In this document: piece after piece, positions 6,113 through 13,671 of the stretch | Numbering within the stretch: position 1 is the first letter of the stretch | Layout: each line of letters starts with the position of its first letter | Assembly: GCA_035493495.1 (NCBI GenBank) | Contig: DATJIG010000341.1 | Location: forward strand, 1 to 15,150 | Length of the DNA stretch: 15,150 bases | Origin: DATJIG01 sp035493495 | GTDB lineage: Bacteria; Pseudomonadota; Alphaproteobacteria; SMXQ01 | Direction: 5' to 3' | The notes under the pieces: model-generated | The model's input: the letters and a program-made list of their open reading frames with translations, nothing else | What the model was told of the DNA's origin: nothing | Databases searched by the model: none | Made by a program: the position numbers and the translations under genes

Positions 6113-7552
6113 TCACTCGCCCTCGCGCGCGGTCGCGTCGGGCAGCGCGCCGGCCGTCGTCACATCCTCGGCCTCGCCCTCGATCAGCGCGTCCTCGGAA
6201 TCGAAGATCTGGAACATCGGCAGCGGCGACGGCAAATCCTTGCCGCGCGGCATGCGCACGCCGAGCTTGCCGAGCTCGCGGCCGCGTGGCAGCAGGCGGC
6301 CGTTGATCGATTTGACCATCTTCATGTGACTGTCCGCCGCGGTCTTGATGCCGCGCCCGACGCCGTTGACGTGGCCGACGACGACGCCGATCGCCTCGAT
6401 CAGCCGCTGGGCGCCGGTGACGATCTGCTCCTGATTTTCCGCCTGGCGGCCGAGGTCGATCTCGACGCTGGCGAAGCCGATGTAGGCCATGAGCCCCGTC
6501 GGGCCGCAGACCACGATCTGCTCGCGCGCCGCTTTGCGCATGAACTCGGGATCGGCCTTGGCGAGCCGCTCGACCGCGACCTCGCTCGGCAGATACATGA
6601 TGTTGATCACGCGATGCACTTGGTCGCCCTTGCCGGCCTTGCGGCAGGTCTCGCGATAGGCGCTGGCGTAGTCCTTGCTCGCGAGCGCCCTGAGGTGCTG
6701 GTTCATCGTTCCCGCGAGCCGCGCGTAGGTGTCAGATTCGCGGTCGGTTCCTTCGGTATCGGCAATCTCCAGCAGGTGCTTCGATGCCTTGCAGTCGATC
6801 GTCAGCACCGACTGGCCGGGCAGGAACACCACGGCGTCGGGCCGCAGCCGCGAACCCTCCTCGCCGTCGATCGTGTGCTGCAGCAGAAAGTCGCGTCCCG
6901 CGACCAGCCCGAACGTCTCGAGCGTATTGTTGAGGCCGATCTCCGCCATTTGTCCCGCGCCGGCGGGATTGGAGAGGGCGCGCAGGATGGTCTCGGCCTT
7001 GGTGTCCGACTGCTCGACTCGCGCATTGAGCGTCGAGACATGCTCGACCAACTGCTGCACGCCCTTGGTCAGGCTCTCGGTCGTCTGCTTGACCAGCTCC
7101 TCGCTTTGCTTTTTGGCGGCTTCGGCCTCGCGCTTGTGATCCTCGATCAGCTTGCTCGACAGCGTGGTCGAGGTTTCGAGCAACGCCGCCTTGGTGGCAT
7201 CGAGCGTCTGGGCGCGCACGGCGTCCCAGTCGGCCATGCGCTGTTCCATCTGCGTCCGCGCTTGCTCGGCGAGGGCCGCCTGGCGATCCGCGCCTTCGCG
7301 CGCCGTCCGCTCGCGCTCTGTCGCTGCCACGGCTCGCTCACGCTCATCACGGGCGGCGGCGAGCGCGGCTTCGGCCGAGGCGAGGCGGGTCTCCGATTCG
7401 GTCTTGGTCGCGAGGTAGCCCTCGACCAGTGCGCGCGTCTCCAGAAGCTCCGTTTCCAGCCGTCTGCGCTCGCGCAGGACCGCGGCCAGCCAAGCTCCGA
7501 GCCCGACGGCCAGCAACGCCAGGGCGACCGCGGCGATGACGGCAAAATCCAT
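6113..7552 (-). CDS. rmuC: DNA recombination protein RmuC homologue
   Basis: RmuC proteins limit inversions at short inverted repeats in E. coli and contain a nuclease-like core; the exact activity is not settled. The 479-residue product has the family layout. An N-terminal membrane anchor (about 3-26) is followed by a long Ala/Glu/Arg-rich coiled coil (about 28-185) and then the RmuC domain. That domain has NNTLETFGL (208-216), LRPDAVVFLPG (236-246) and TIDCKASK (251-258), consistent with a PD-(D/E)xK-like centre at Asp239, Asp253 and Lys255. PSEVAVERL and a GPTGLMAYIGFASVEI segment further on are also family-like. The ATG at 7552 follows AGGGGAG about eight bases upstream and places the anchor at the very N-terminus. 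It is divergent from def, with 169 bases between, and convergent with the small membrane-protein gene. Confidence 0.92.
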   Translation of the reverse strand: MDFAVIAAVALALLAVGLGAWLAAVLRERRRLETELLETRALVEGYLATKTESETRLASAEAALAAARDERERAVAATERERTAREGADRQAALAEQARTQMEQRMADWDAVRAQTLDATKAALLETSTTLSSKLIEDHKREAEAAKKQSEELVKQTTESLTKGVQQLVEHVSTLNARVEQSDTKAETILRALSNPAGAGQMAEIGLNNTLETFGLVAGRDFLLQHTIDGEEGSRLRPDAVVFLPGQSVLTIDCKASKHLLEIADTEGTDRESDTYARLAGTMNQHLRALASKDYASAYRETCRKAGKGDQVHRVINIMYLPSEVAVERLAKADPEFMRKAAREQIVVCGPTGLMAYIGFASVEIDLGRQAENQEQIVTGAQRLIEAIGVVVGHVNGVGRGIKTAADSHMKMVKSINGRLLPRGRELGKLGVRMPRGKDLPSPLPMFQIFDSEDALIEGEAEDVTTAGALPDATAREGE

Positions 7553-7618
7553 GTGACACGCTCCCCTGAACCGACGGGTCCGACCCTACCACGCACACGA
7601 GAACAATGGGAGAACACC

Positions 7619-7647
7619 TTGACGGGTTGGTCAGCGCGTCTTACCTA
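7619..7647 (+). promoter_or_regulatory. Candidate promoter for def-fmt-truA
   Basis: TTGACG (7619-7624) matches the -35 consensus at five of six positions and is followed after 17 bases by TACCTA (7642-7647), a weak -10 hexamer. It lies about 75 bases upstream of the def start in the divergent rmuC/def gap. Alphaproteobacterial promoters often have a good TTGAC box and a poor -10, so the match is plausible but unproven. Confidence 0.3.
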
Positions 7648-7721
7648 AACGGCACGGTCGCCCGACGGTGCTGAAGCGATCGCGACCGTTTCCCCGCACA
7701 GCGAAGCGTTACAGCAGGCTC

Positions 7722-8270
7722 ATGGCCCTCCTCGACATCCTCGTCGCTCCCGATCCCCGGCTCGCCCGCATGGCCGAACCGGTGCCCGAGGTCGACCGCG
7801 CCGTCCGCAAGCTGATGGACGACATGCTGGAGACGATGTACGCGGCGCCCGGCATCGGGCTCGCCGCGCCGCAGGTCGGCGTCAACAAGCGGGTGCTGGT
7901 GATCGACATCGCCAAGGATCCCGAGAAGCCCGAGCCGTTGCGCATCGCCAATCCGGAGATTGTCTGGAAATCGGACGAGGTCGCCATGTACGAGGAAGGC
8001 TGCCTGTCGCTGCCCGAGCAGTTCGCCGAGGTCGAGCGGCCGATCAAGGTGGTCGCGCGCTACCTCGACGAGAACAACGTGAGCCGCGAGATCGAGGCCG
8101 ACGGCCTGCTCGCGACCTGCCTGCAGCACGAGATCGATCATCTCCAGGGCGTGCTGTTCGTCGACCACATCTCGACGCTCAAGCGCGGCATGATCCTGCG
8201 CAAGCTGCAGAAGCTGAAAAAGACCAAGGGCGAGCCGCCGGCGAAGCGCGCGGCGGGCGTCCGGCTCTAG
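7722..8270 (+). CDS. def: Peptide deformylase
   Basis: Peptide deformylase removes the N-formyl group from nascent proteins. The 182-residue product has all three signature motifs in order: GIGLAAPQ (44-51), EGCLSLP (92-98) with metal ligand Cys94, and QHEIDHLQG (135-143) with His136, catalytic Glu137 and His140. The length and the lysine-rich C-terminal tail are ordinary for type 1 enzymes. The ATG at 7722 follows AGG by three bases, a short spacing, but the protein then starts exactly as family members do; an upstream in-frame start at 7668 adds an Arg-rich stretch unlike the family. It heads a rightward unit with fmt (77-base gap) and truA, and its partner Fmt adds the formyl group that Def removes. 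Confidence 0.96.
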   Translation: MALLDILVAPDPRLARMAEPVPEVDRAVRKLMDDMLETMYAAPGIGLAAPQVGVNKRVLVIDIAKDPEKPEPLRIANPEIVWKSDEVAMYEEGCLSLPEQFAEVERPIKVVARYLDENNVSREIEADGLLATCLQHEIDHLQGVLFVDHISTLKRGMILRKLQKLKKTKGEPPAKRAAGVRL

Positions 8271-8347
8271 CTCACTTCCGAAAGTTTGAGACGGATGCGC
8301 GCGACACGCCATCGTCGCGGGCGCGCGGTCGTGCTATCTGAGCGGCC

Positions 8348-9286
8348 ATGACCAAGCTCACCCTCGCCTTCATGGGGACGTCGCCGTTCGGGTTGCCGGC
8401 GCTCGAGGCAATCGTCGCCGCGGGACATCGCGTCGCCTGCGTCTACACGCGGGCGCCGAAGCCCGCCGGGCGCGGCTACGGCGTGCGTAAGACGCCGATC
8501 CACGAGGCGGCCGAGCGTCTCGGTCTTCCCGTGCGGACGCCCGCGTCGCTCAAGGCCGCTGACGAGCAGGAGGCGTTCCGCGCGCTCGGGCTCGATGTCG
8601 CGGTGGTCGCGGCCTACGGTTTGATCCTGCCCAAGGCGATTCTCGAAGCGCCGCGTCTCGGATGCCTCAACATACACGGCTCGCTGCTGCCGCGCTGGCG
8701 CGGCGCGGCACCGGTCGAGCGCGCGATCCTCGCCGGCGATTCCGATACCGGCATCACCATCATGCAGATGGACGAGGGGCTCGACACCGGGGCGATGCTG
8801 CTGAAGGAGCGCATCGCCATCGATCGGCTGACCGCGGGCGAGCTGCATGAAAAGCTGTCGGCGATGGGTGCGCCGCTAACGGTGAACGCGCTCGACGGCA
8901 TCACGAATGGCACGCTCATGCCCGAGCGGCAGCCCGCGGACGGTGCGACTTACGCCAAAAAGATCGAGCCGGCCGACGCGCGCCTCGATTGGCGCGAACC
9001 GGCGGTGGCGCTCGAGCGCCGCGTCCGCGCCTTCGCGCCGCGTCCCGGCGCCTGGTTCGTCCACGAAGGTGCCCGCATCAAGGTGTTCGGCGCCGATGTC
9101 GTTGTCGACAGCTCGCGCGCCGCGCCGGGCAGCGTCCTCGACGATCACCTGACCATCAAATGCGGCGCGGACGCCTTGCGTCTCACGGTGTTGCAGCGCG
9201 AGGGCAAGGGCAAGATGCCGGCCGATGCGTTCCTGCGCGGCTTTCCGCTCGCGAAGGGCGTCGCACTCACAGCCGAGCCCGCCTGA
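8348..9286 (+). CDS. fmt: Methionyl-tRNA formyltransferase
   Basis: Fmt transfers a formyl group from 10-formyltetrahydrofolate to initiator Met-tRNA. The 312-residue protein has the N-terminal formyltransferase domain with FMGTSPFGLPAL (8-19) and the folate-binding and catalytic region LNIHGSLLPRWRGAAPVERA (107-126), in which Asn108 and His110 match the catalytic pair. Asp146 in EGLDTG is the third catalytic residue. The C-terminal tRNA-binding domain follows from about residue 205 (YAKKIEPADARLDW). The start at 8348 gives a normal N-terminus; only a weak GAG lies before it. The TGA stop shares its A with the ATG of truA. The def-fmt pair is a very common bacterial arrangement. Confidence 0.96.
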   Translation: MTKLTLAFMGTSPFGLPALEAIVAAGHRVACVYTRAPKPAGRGYGVRKTPIHEAAERLGLPVRTPASLKAADEQEAFRALGLDVAVVAAYGLILPKAILEAPRLGCLNIHGSLLPRWRGAAPVERAILAGDSDTGITIMQMDEGLDTGAMLLKERIAIDRLTAGELHEKLSAMGAPLTVNALDGITNGTLMPERQPADGATYAKKIEPADARLDWREPAVALERRVRAFAPRPGAWFVHEGARIKVFGADVVVDSSRAAPGSVLDDHLTIKCGADALRLTVLQREGKGKMPADAFLRGFPLAKGVALTAEPA

Positions 9287-10023
9287 TGCCGCGCTACCGC
9301 ATTCTCGTCGAGTATGACGGTTCGCCGTTCGTCGGCTGGCAACGCCAGGACAACGGTCCCTCGGTCCAGGGCGCGATCGAGGAGGCGATCCGCAGGTTCG
9401 CGCAGGAAGAGGCCCACGTGCAGGGTGCCGGGCGCACCGACTCGGGCGTGCACGCGCTCGGCCAGGTCGCGCACTTCGATCTCGTCAAGGAGGTTGCGAC
9501 CGACACCGTGCGCGACGCCCTCAACTTCCATCTCAAGCCAAATCCCGTGACGATCATCGAGGCGCAGGTCGCGGCTGACGACTTCCACGCGCGATTCTCG
9601 GCCAAGGGCCGGTCGTACCTCTATCGCATCCTCAACCGCCGCGCGCCGCCGACGCTCGACCGCGGTCATGTCTGGCACGTGCCGTACCGCCTCGACGCCA
9701 GCGCCATGCACGAAGCGGCGCAGACGTTGATCGGCAATCACGACTTCTCGTCGTTTCGCGCCGCCGATTGCCAGGCGGAGAGCCCGGTGAAGACGCTCGA
9801 CACGCTCGATGTCAGCCGCGCCGGCGACGAGATCCAGATCCGCGCCGAGGCGCGCTCGTTCCTCCACAGCCAGGTGCGGATCATGGTGGGAACGCTGAAG
9901 ATGGTCGGCGATGGCCACTGGACTGCGGCGGACGTTGCGCGGGCGCTCGCCGCGGCGGACCGCACCAAGGCCGGCCCGACCGCACCGCCCGACGGGCTTT
10001 ATCTCATGCGCGTTGCGTACTGA
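9286..10023 (+). CDS. truA: tRNA pseudouridine(38-40) synthase
   Basis: TruA isomerises uridines 38, 39 and 40 in the anticodon stem-loop of many tRNAs. The 245-residue product shows YDGSPFVGWQRQ (10-21), the catalytic motif GAGRTDSGVHALGQ (47-60) with Asp52 as expected nucleophile, FHARFSAKGRSYLYRI with the conserved Tyr, and the C-terminal FLHSQVRIMVGTL segment. Its ATG overlaps the fmt stop by one base (TGATG), which implies translational coupling. Its stop lies nine bases from the stop of the convergent membrane-protein gene, leaving no room for a separate terminator. An open frame continuing upstream from 9286 to 8989 is out of frame with fmt and antisense-like noise. Confidence 0.95.
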   Translation: MPRYRILVEYDGSPFVGWQRQDNGPSVQGAIEEAIRRFAQEEAHVQGAGRTDSGVHALGQVAHFDLVKEVATDTVRDALNFHLKPNPVTIIEAQVAADDFHARFSAKGRSYLYRILNRRAPPTLDRGHVWHVPYRLDASAMHEAAQTLIGNHDFSSFRAADCQAESPVKTLDTLDVSRAGDEIQIRAEARSFLHSQVRIMVGTLKMVGDGHWTAADVARALAAADRTKAGPTAPPDGLYLMRVAY

Positions 10024-10032
10024 ACGCGCCGA

Positions 10033-10623
10033 CTACTGGCCGAGCCCCAGATCAGTCCCGGTCGGCGCCGCGAGCAGCGCCTCGACGACCAGATTGATGA
10101 CGTGACCCAGGAAGAAATCCATCGCCGCGATGCCGGCGGCGGTTGCGCCGCTTACCTCGAGCATCACCTTGGCCATGAACCACTCGTAGACCAGGCTCGA
10201 GATGATGACGAGAATCGGAAGCAACTGCAGGATGTCGAGCGGCACCGCCGTGCCGATGATGATCGCGACGAGCATCGCCGGGGCAACGATGACAGAGGCC
10301 CAGTTGTGGACGGCGATGTAGCGGCAGAAGTGCTCGTCGATGCCGCTGCGCGACAGGATCTCGTGCAGCACCAGCGGGAATGCGGTCCACAGCAGCGCAT
10401 ACTCGACGACCTCCGCGAGCATCACGCGGAGAGGCCCGGCGTCGGTGTCGGGACCGGCGATGGCGATGAGCAGCAGCCAGACCGGCGCGACCACCGCCGC
10501 GGCCCAGAACGAGCGCCAGAAGTCGCGCGGCGTGTCCTCGAAGTATGCGACGCCGGTGCGCTCACCGCGGGCGAGCAGCACCGCGCCGGTCAGCGCGTGG
10601 CGAATGTCGCGGGCGGAGATCAT
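10033..10623 (-). CDS. Multi-pass membrane protein downstream of dapE, function unknown
   Basis: The 196-residue product has about five hydrophobic spans, near residues 37-57, 68-90, 107-126, 130-152 and 160-185, with an N-terminal cytosolic-looking segment (DIRHALTGAVLLARGERTG). Short conserved-looking elements include DTPRDFWRSF (30-39), a HEILSRSGIDEHFCRYIAVH region (87-106) with a His/Cys cluster, and LVYEWFMAKVML (144-155). Overall layout recalls Yip1-like membrane proteins, but that is only an impression. It follows dapE on the same strand after 28 bases, so it is likely the third gene of the dapD-dapE unit, yet no link to lysine synthesis is apparent. No good ribosome site precedes the ATG at 10623. 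Genes at this place are common in alphaproteobacteria and usually unnamed. Confidence 0.8.
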   Translation of the reverse strand: MISARDIRHALTGAVLLARGERTGVAYFEDTPRDFWRSFWAAAVVAPVWLLLIAIAGPDTDAGPLRVMLAEVVEYALLWTAFPLVLHEILSRSGIDEHFCRYIAVHNWASVIVAPAMLVAIIIGTAVPLDILQLLPILVIISSLVYEWFMAKVMLEVSGATAAGIAAMDFFLGHVINLVVEALLAAPTGTDLGLGQ

Positions 10624-10651
10624 CGCGCGTCCGTCCGGTGCGCGCGACGCA

Positions 10652-11844
10652 TCAGCGACGGAAGTAGTCGTCGAGCACCGAGCGATAGATCTCGGTGAGC
10701 TGGTCCAGGTCGGCGAGCGACGCCCGCTCGTCGGCCTTGTGCATGGTCTGGCCGACGAGGCCGAACTCCACCACCGGGCACATGCGGTGGATGAAGCGCG
10801 CGTCGGACGTGCCGCCGGTGGTCGACAGCTCGGGTTCGCGGCCGGTGACCTTTTTCACGGCGCGCCCGATCAGCCCCGACAACTCGCCAGGCGGGAAGAA
10901 GAACGACTCGCCGTTGCGCTGCCACGCGACCTCGTATCGCGGAGAGCCGTCCTTGCGCGGTCCTGCGGCGACGCGATCGAACGTCTCGGTGAGACGCTTG
11001 ATCAGGCTGTCCGACGAGTGGTGGTCGTTGAACCGGATGTTGAAGGTCGCGGTCGCCTTGTTCGGGATGATATTGGTCGCGGTGTTGCCGACATCGATGG
11101 TCGCGATCTCCAGCGTCGACGGCTGGAAGTGCGCGCTACCCTCGTCGAGCGGCTTCTCGATCAGCGCCGACAGCATGCGCAGCAGATACGGGATCGGATT
11201 GTCGGCGAGATGAGGGTAGGCGGTGTGGCCCTGCATGCCGTGCACGGTAAGGAAGCCGACCAGGCTGCCGCGGCGGCCGATCTTCATCATGTCGCCGAGG
11301 CGCAGCGGATTGGTCGGCTCGCCGACGATGCAGTGGTCGAGGGTCTCGCCGCGCGATTCGAGCCAGTCGAGCATTTTGCGCGTGCCGTTGATGGCGACGG
11401 TTTCCTCGTCGCCGGTGATCAGCAGGCTGATAGAGCCGCCGAAATCGGGCCCGCGCGCCTTTACGAACTGCGCGACGGCGGCGACGAAGCAGGCGATGCC
11501 GCCCTTCATGTCGGCGGCGCCGCGACCGTAGAGATGCCCGTCGATGACGTCGGCGGCGAACGGGTCGACCGTCCAGCCCTTCGCATCTCCCACCGGTACC
11601 ACGTCGGTATGGCCGGCATAGCAGAAGTTCGGGCCTTTCGTGCCGAGGCGCGCGTACAGGTTGTCGATGTCGGCGGTGCCAGCTTCCGAGAACGGCAGGC
11701 GATGGCAGACGAAGCCCAGGGACTCGAGCGCGCGCTGCAGCACGTCGAGCGCGCCCTCGTCCTTCGGCGTCACCGACGCCCGGCGGATCAGCGCCTGCGC
11801 GAGCGGCAGGGGCTGGCTGAGATCGCCGACGACGGTGCTGGCCA

Positions 11845-11845
<1 letters not shown>
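10652..11845 (-). CDS. dapE: Succinyl-diaminopimelate desuccinylase
   Basis: DapE hydrolyses N-succinyl-LL-2,6-diaminopimelate to LL-diaminopimelate and succinate, in the succinylase branch leading to peptidoglycan diaminopimelate and lysine. The 397-residue protein is a two-zinc M20 peptidase-type enzyme. Visible residues are His79 in AGHTDVVPVGD, bridging Asp112 in GRGAADMKGG, catalytic Glu147 and Glu148 in TGDEET, Glu176 in VGEPTN, and C-terminal His369 in GQTMHKADE. GGTSDARF, a substrate-contacting motif, is also present. The ATG at 11845 shares one base with the dapD TGA stop (TGATG) and has GAGG five bases before it, so translation is coupled to dapD. The open frame continues far upstream to 12529, but that part is a shadow of dapD. 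Confidence 0.96.
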
Positions 11846-12702
<857 letters not shown>

Positions 12703-12750
12703 GAGAAGCGGAAGTCCGTAGGTTGTGAGTGGTTTTGACGGGAGGCCCGC

Positions 12751-12779
12751 AAAATGGAAGAGGGGGGCTCCCCTGTCAA
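12751..12779 (-). promoter_or_regulatory. Candidate dapD promoter
   Basis: On the minus strand a perfect TTGACA (12779-12774) is followed after exactly 17 bases by CATTTT (12756-12751), a weak -10 hexamer. The predicted start would lie about 40 bases upstream of the dapD ATG. The spacer contains a short G/C palindrome (AGGGG 12761-12765, CCCCT 12770-12774). A perfect -35 at ideal spacing, in the only sizeable gap before dapD, supports the call. Confidence 0.45.
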
Positions 12780-12796
12780 CCGCGGGGCGGATGGTT

Positions 12797-13534
12797 TCAG
12801 CCCGCCGCCGTGGCGTCGGAAATCCGGTCGAGGAACGATGCCAGGTCGTCGATGACGTGGTGAACGTGGGCGCCGCATTCTGTCCGCACCTCGACGACAC
12901 GTCCGCGCGGCGCCACCAGGACGGTGGTCATGCCGAGCGTCGCAGCCGGGGCGAGATTGACGACGGTATCCTCGAACAGTGCGCATTTGCGCGGATCGGC
13001 GCCGAGTTCCCTCAGCATGTGGCGGTACGCCGCCTCTTCGGGCTTGGGCAGGTAATCGAACGAGGCGATGTCGAACACCGTCTCGAAGTGTCCGGCGATG
13101 CCGAGACGGTCGAGCACGGCGGCGGCGTGGTGGCCGGGGCCGTTGGTGAAGATCACCTTGCGCCCGGGCAGCCGCTCGAGCGCGATCTTGAGCGCCGGGT
13201 TGTCGGGCAGCACCGAGAGATCGATCTGGTGGACGAAGTCCAGAAACTCGCCGGGCTCGATGTCGTGGTGGAGCATCAGTCCCTTGAGCGTCGTGCCGTA
13301 ACGCTTCCAGTAGTCCTTCTGCAGTCGCCGCGCGTCCTCGTGCGGCAGCGCGAACCGCGCCGCGATGTAGTCCGTCATCCGCAGATCGACCTGCTCGAAG
13401 AGAGGGCATTCGACCGGGTAGAGGGTGTTGTCGAGATCGAACACCCACGTCTCGACGTGGGCGAATGCCCGACCGGCATCAAAGCCCTGTTCCGCTTGCT
13501 CTTTCGACATATCCACAGCCATCTCCGAACGCAT
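12797..13534 (-). CDS. HAD-family pyrimidine 5'-nucleotidase
   Basis: This is a haloacid dehalogenase-type phosphohydrolase of the pyrimidine 5'-nucleotidase group, expected to dephosphorylate nucleoside monophosphates; the true substrate is unknown. In the 245-residue reading, motif I is FDLDNTLYP (32-40) with nucleophile Asp33 and Asp35, motif II is FTNG with Thr130, motif III is Lys164 in PKPEE, and motif IV is FEDTVVNL (187-194) with Glu188 and Asp189. A helical cap fills residues 45-120. The start is uncertain: ATGs at 13534, 13522 and 13510 are all in frame. A TAAAAT box at 13544-13549 would leave almost no leader for the first, and GGAG (13523-13526) favours the last. It lies 94 bases upstream of dapD, an arrangement frequent in alphaproteobacteria, without a known functional link. 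Confidence 0.88.
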   Translation of the reverse strand: MRSEMAVDMSKEQAEQGFDAGRAFAHVETWVFDLDNTLYPVECPLFEQVDLRMTDYIAARFALPHEDARRLQKDYWKRYGTTLKGLMLHHDIEPGEFLDFVHQIDLSVLPDNPALKIALERLPGRKVIFTNGPGHHAAAVLDRLGIAGHFETVFDIASFDYLPKPEEAAYRHMLRELGADPRKCALFEDTVVNLAPAATLGMTTVLVAPRGRVVEVRTECGAHVHHVIDDLASFLDRISDATAAG

Positions 13535-13671
13535 GAACGTAACATTTTATTAAACGGGTACGGCTACTCTCGGAAGAGATCAAAGGACCCACCGGATCAC
13601 GACCGCGCAGTGAGTGCGGCCCCGGTGCGAGTGGCCCGCGCGGCCATCCTTGGCAGGTAGACGAGGCTGGC
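13535..13671. promoter_or_regulatory. Divergent control gap between nucleotidase and EAL-protein genes
   Basis: This gap opens with an A+T-rich island (13541-13554), striking in such G+C-rich DNA. On the minus strand it reads TAAAAT (13549-13544), five of six against the -10 consensus, suitable for the nucleotidase gene; the -35 position (CGAGAG) is poor. I cannot fix a plus-strand promoter for the EAL gene. GAGG at 13663-13666 is its ribosome site, five bases before the ATG. Confidence 0.35.

Noticed and set aside
6101..7648. 515-codon plus-strand open frame opposite rmuC
   Set aside because: rmuC on the other strand has an anchor, coiled coil, nuclease-like motifs and a ribosome site; the plus frame has none of these.
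8300..8319. Hairpin CGCGAC/GTCGCG between def and fmt
   Set aside because: Six-base stem with an eight-base loop and no T-run; too weak and too likely by chance in G+C-rich DNA to call a terminator or switch.
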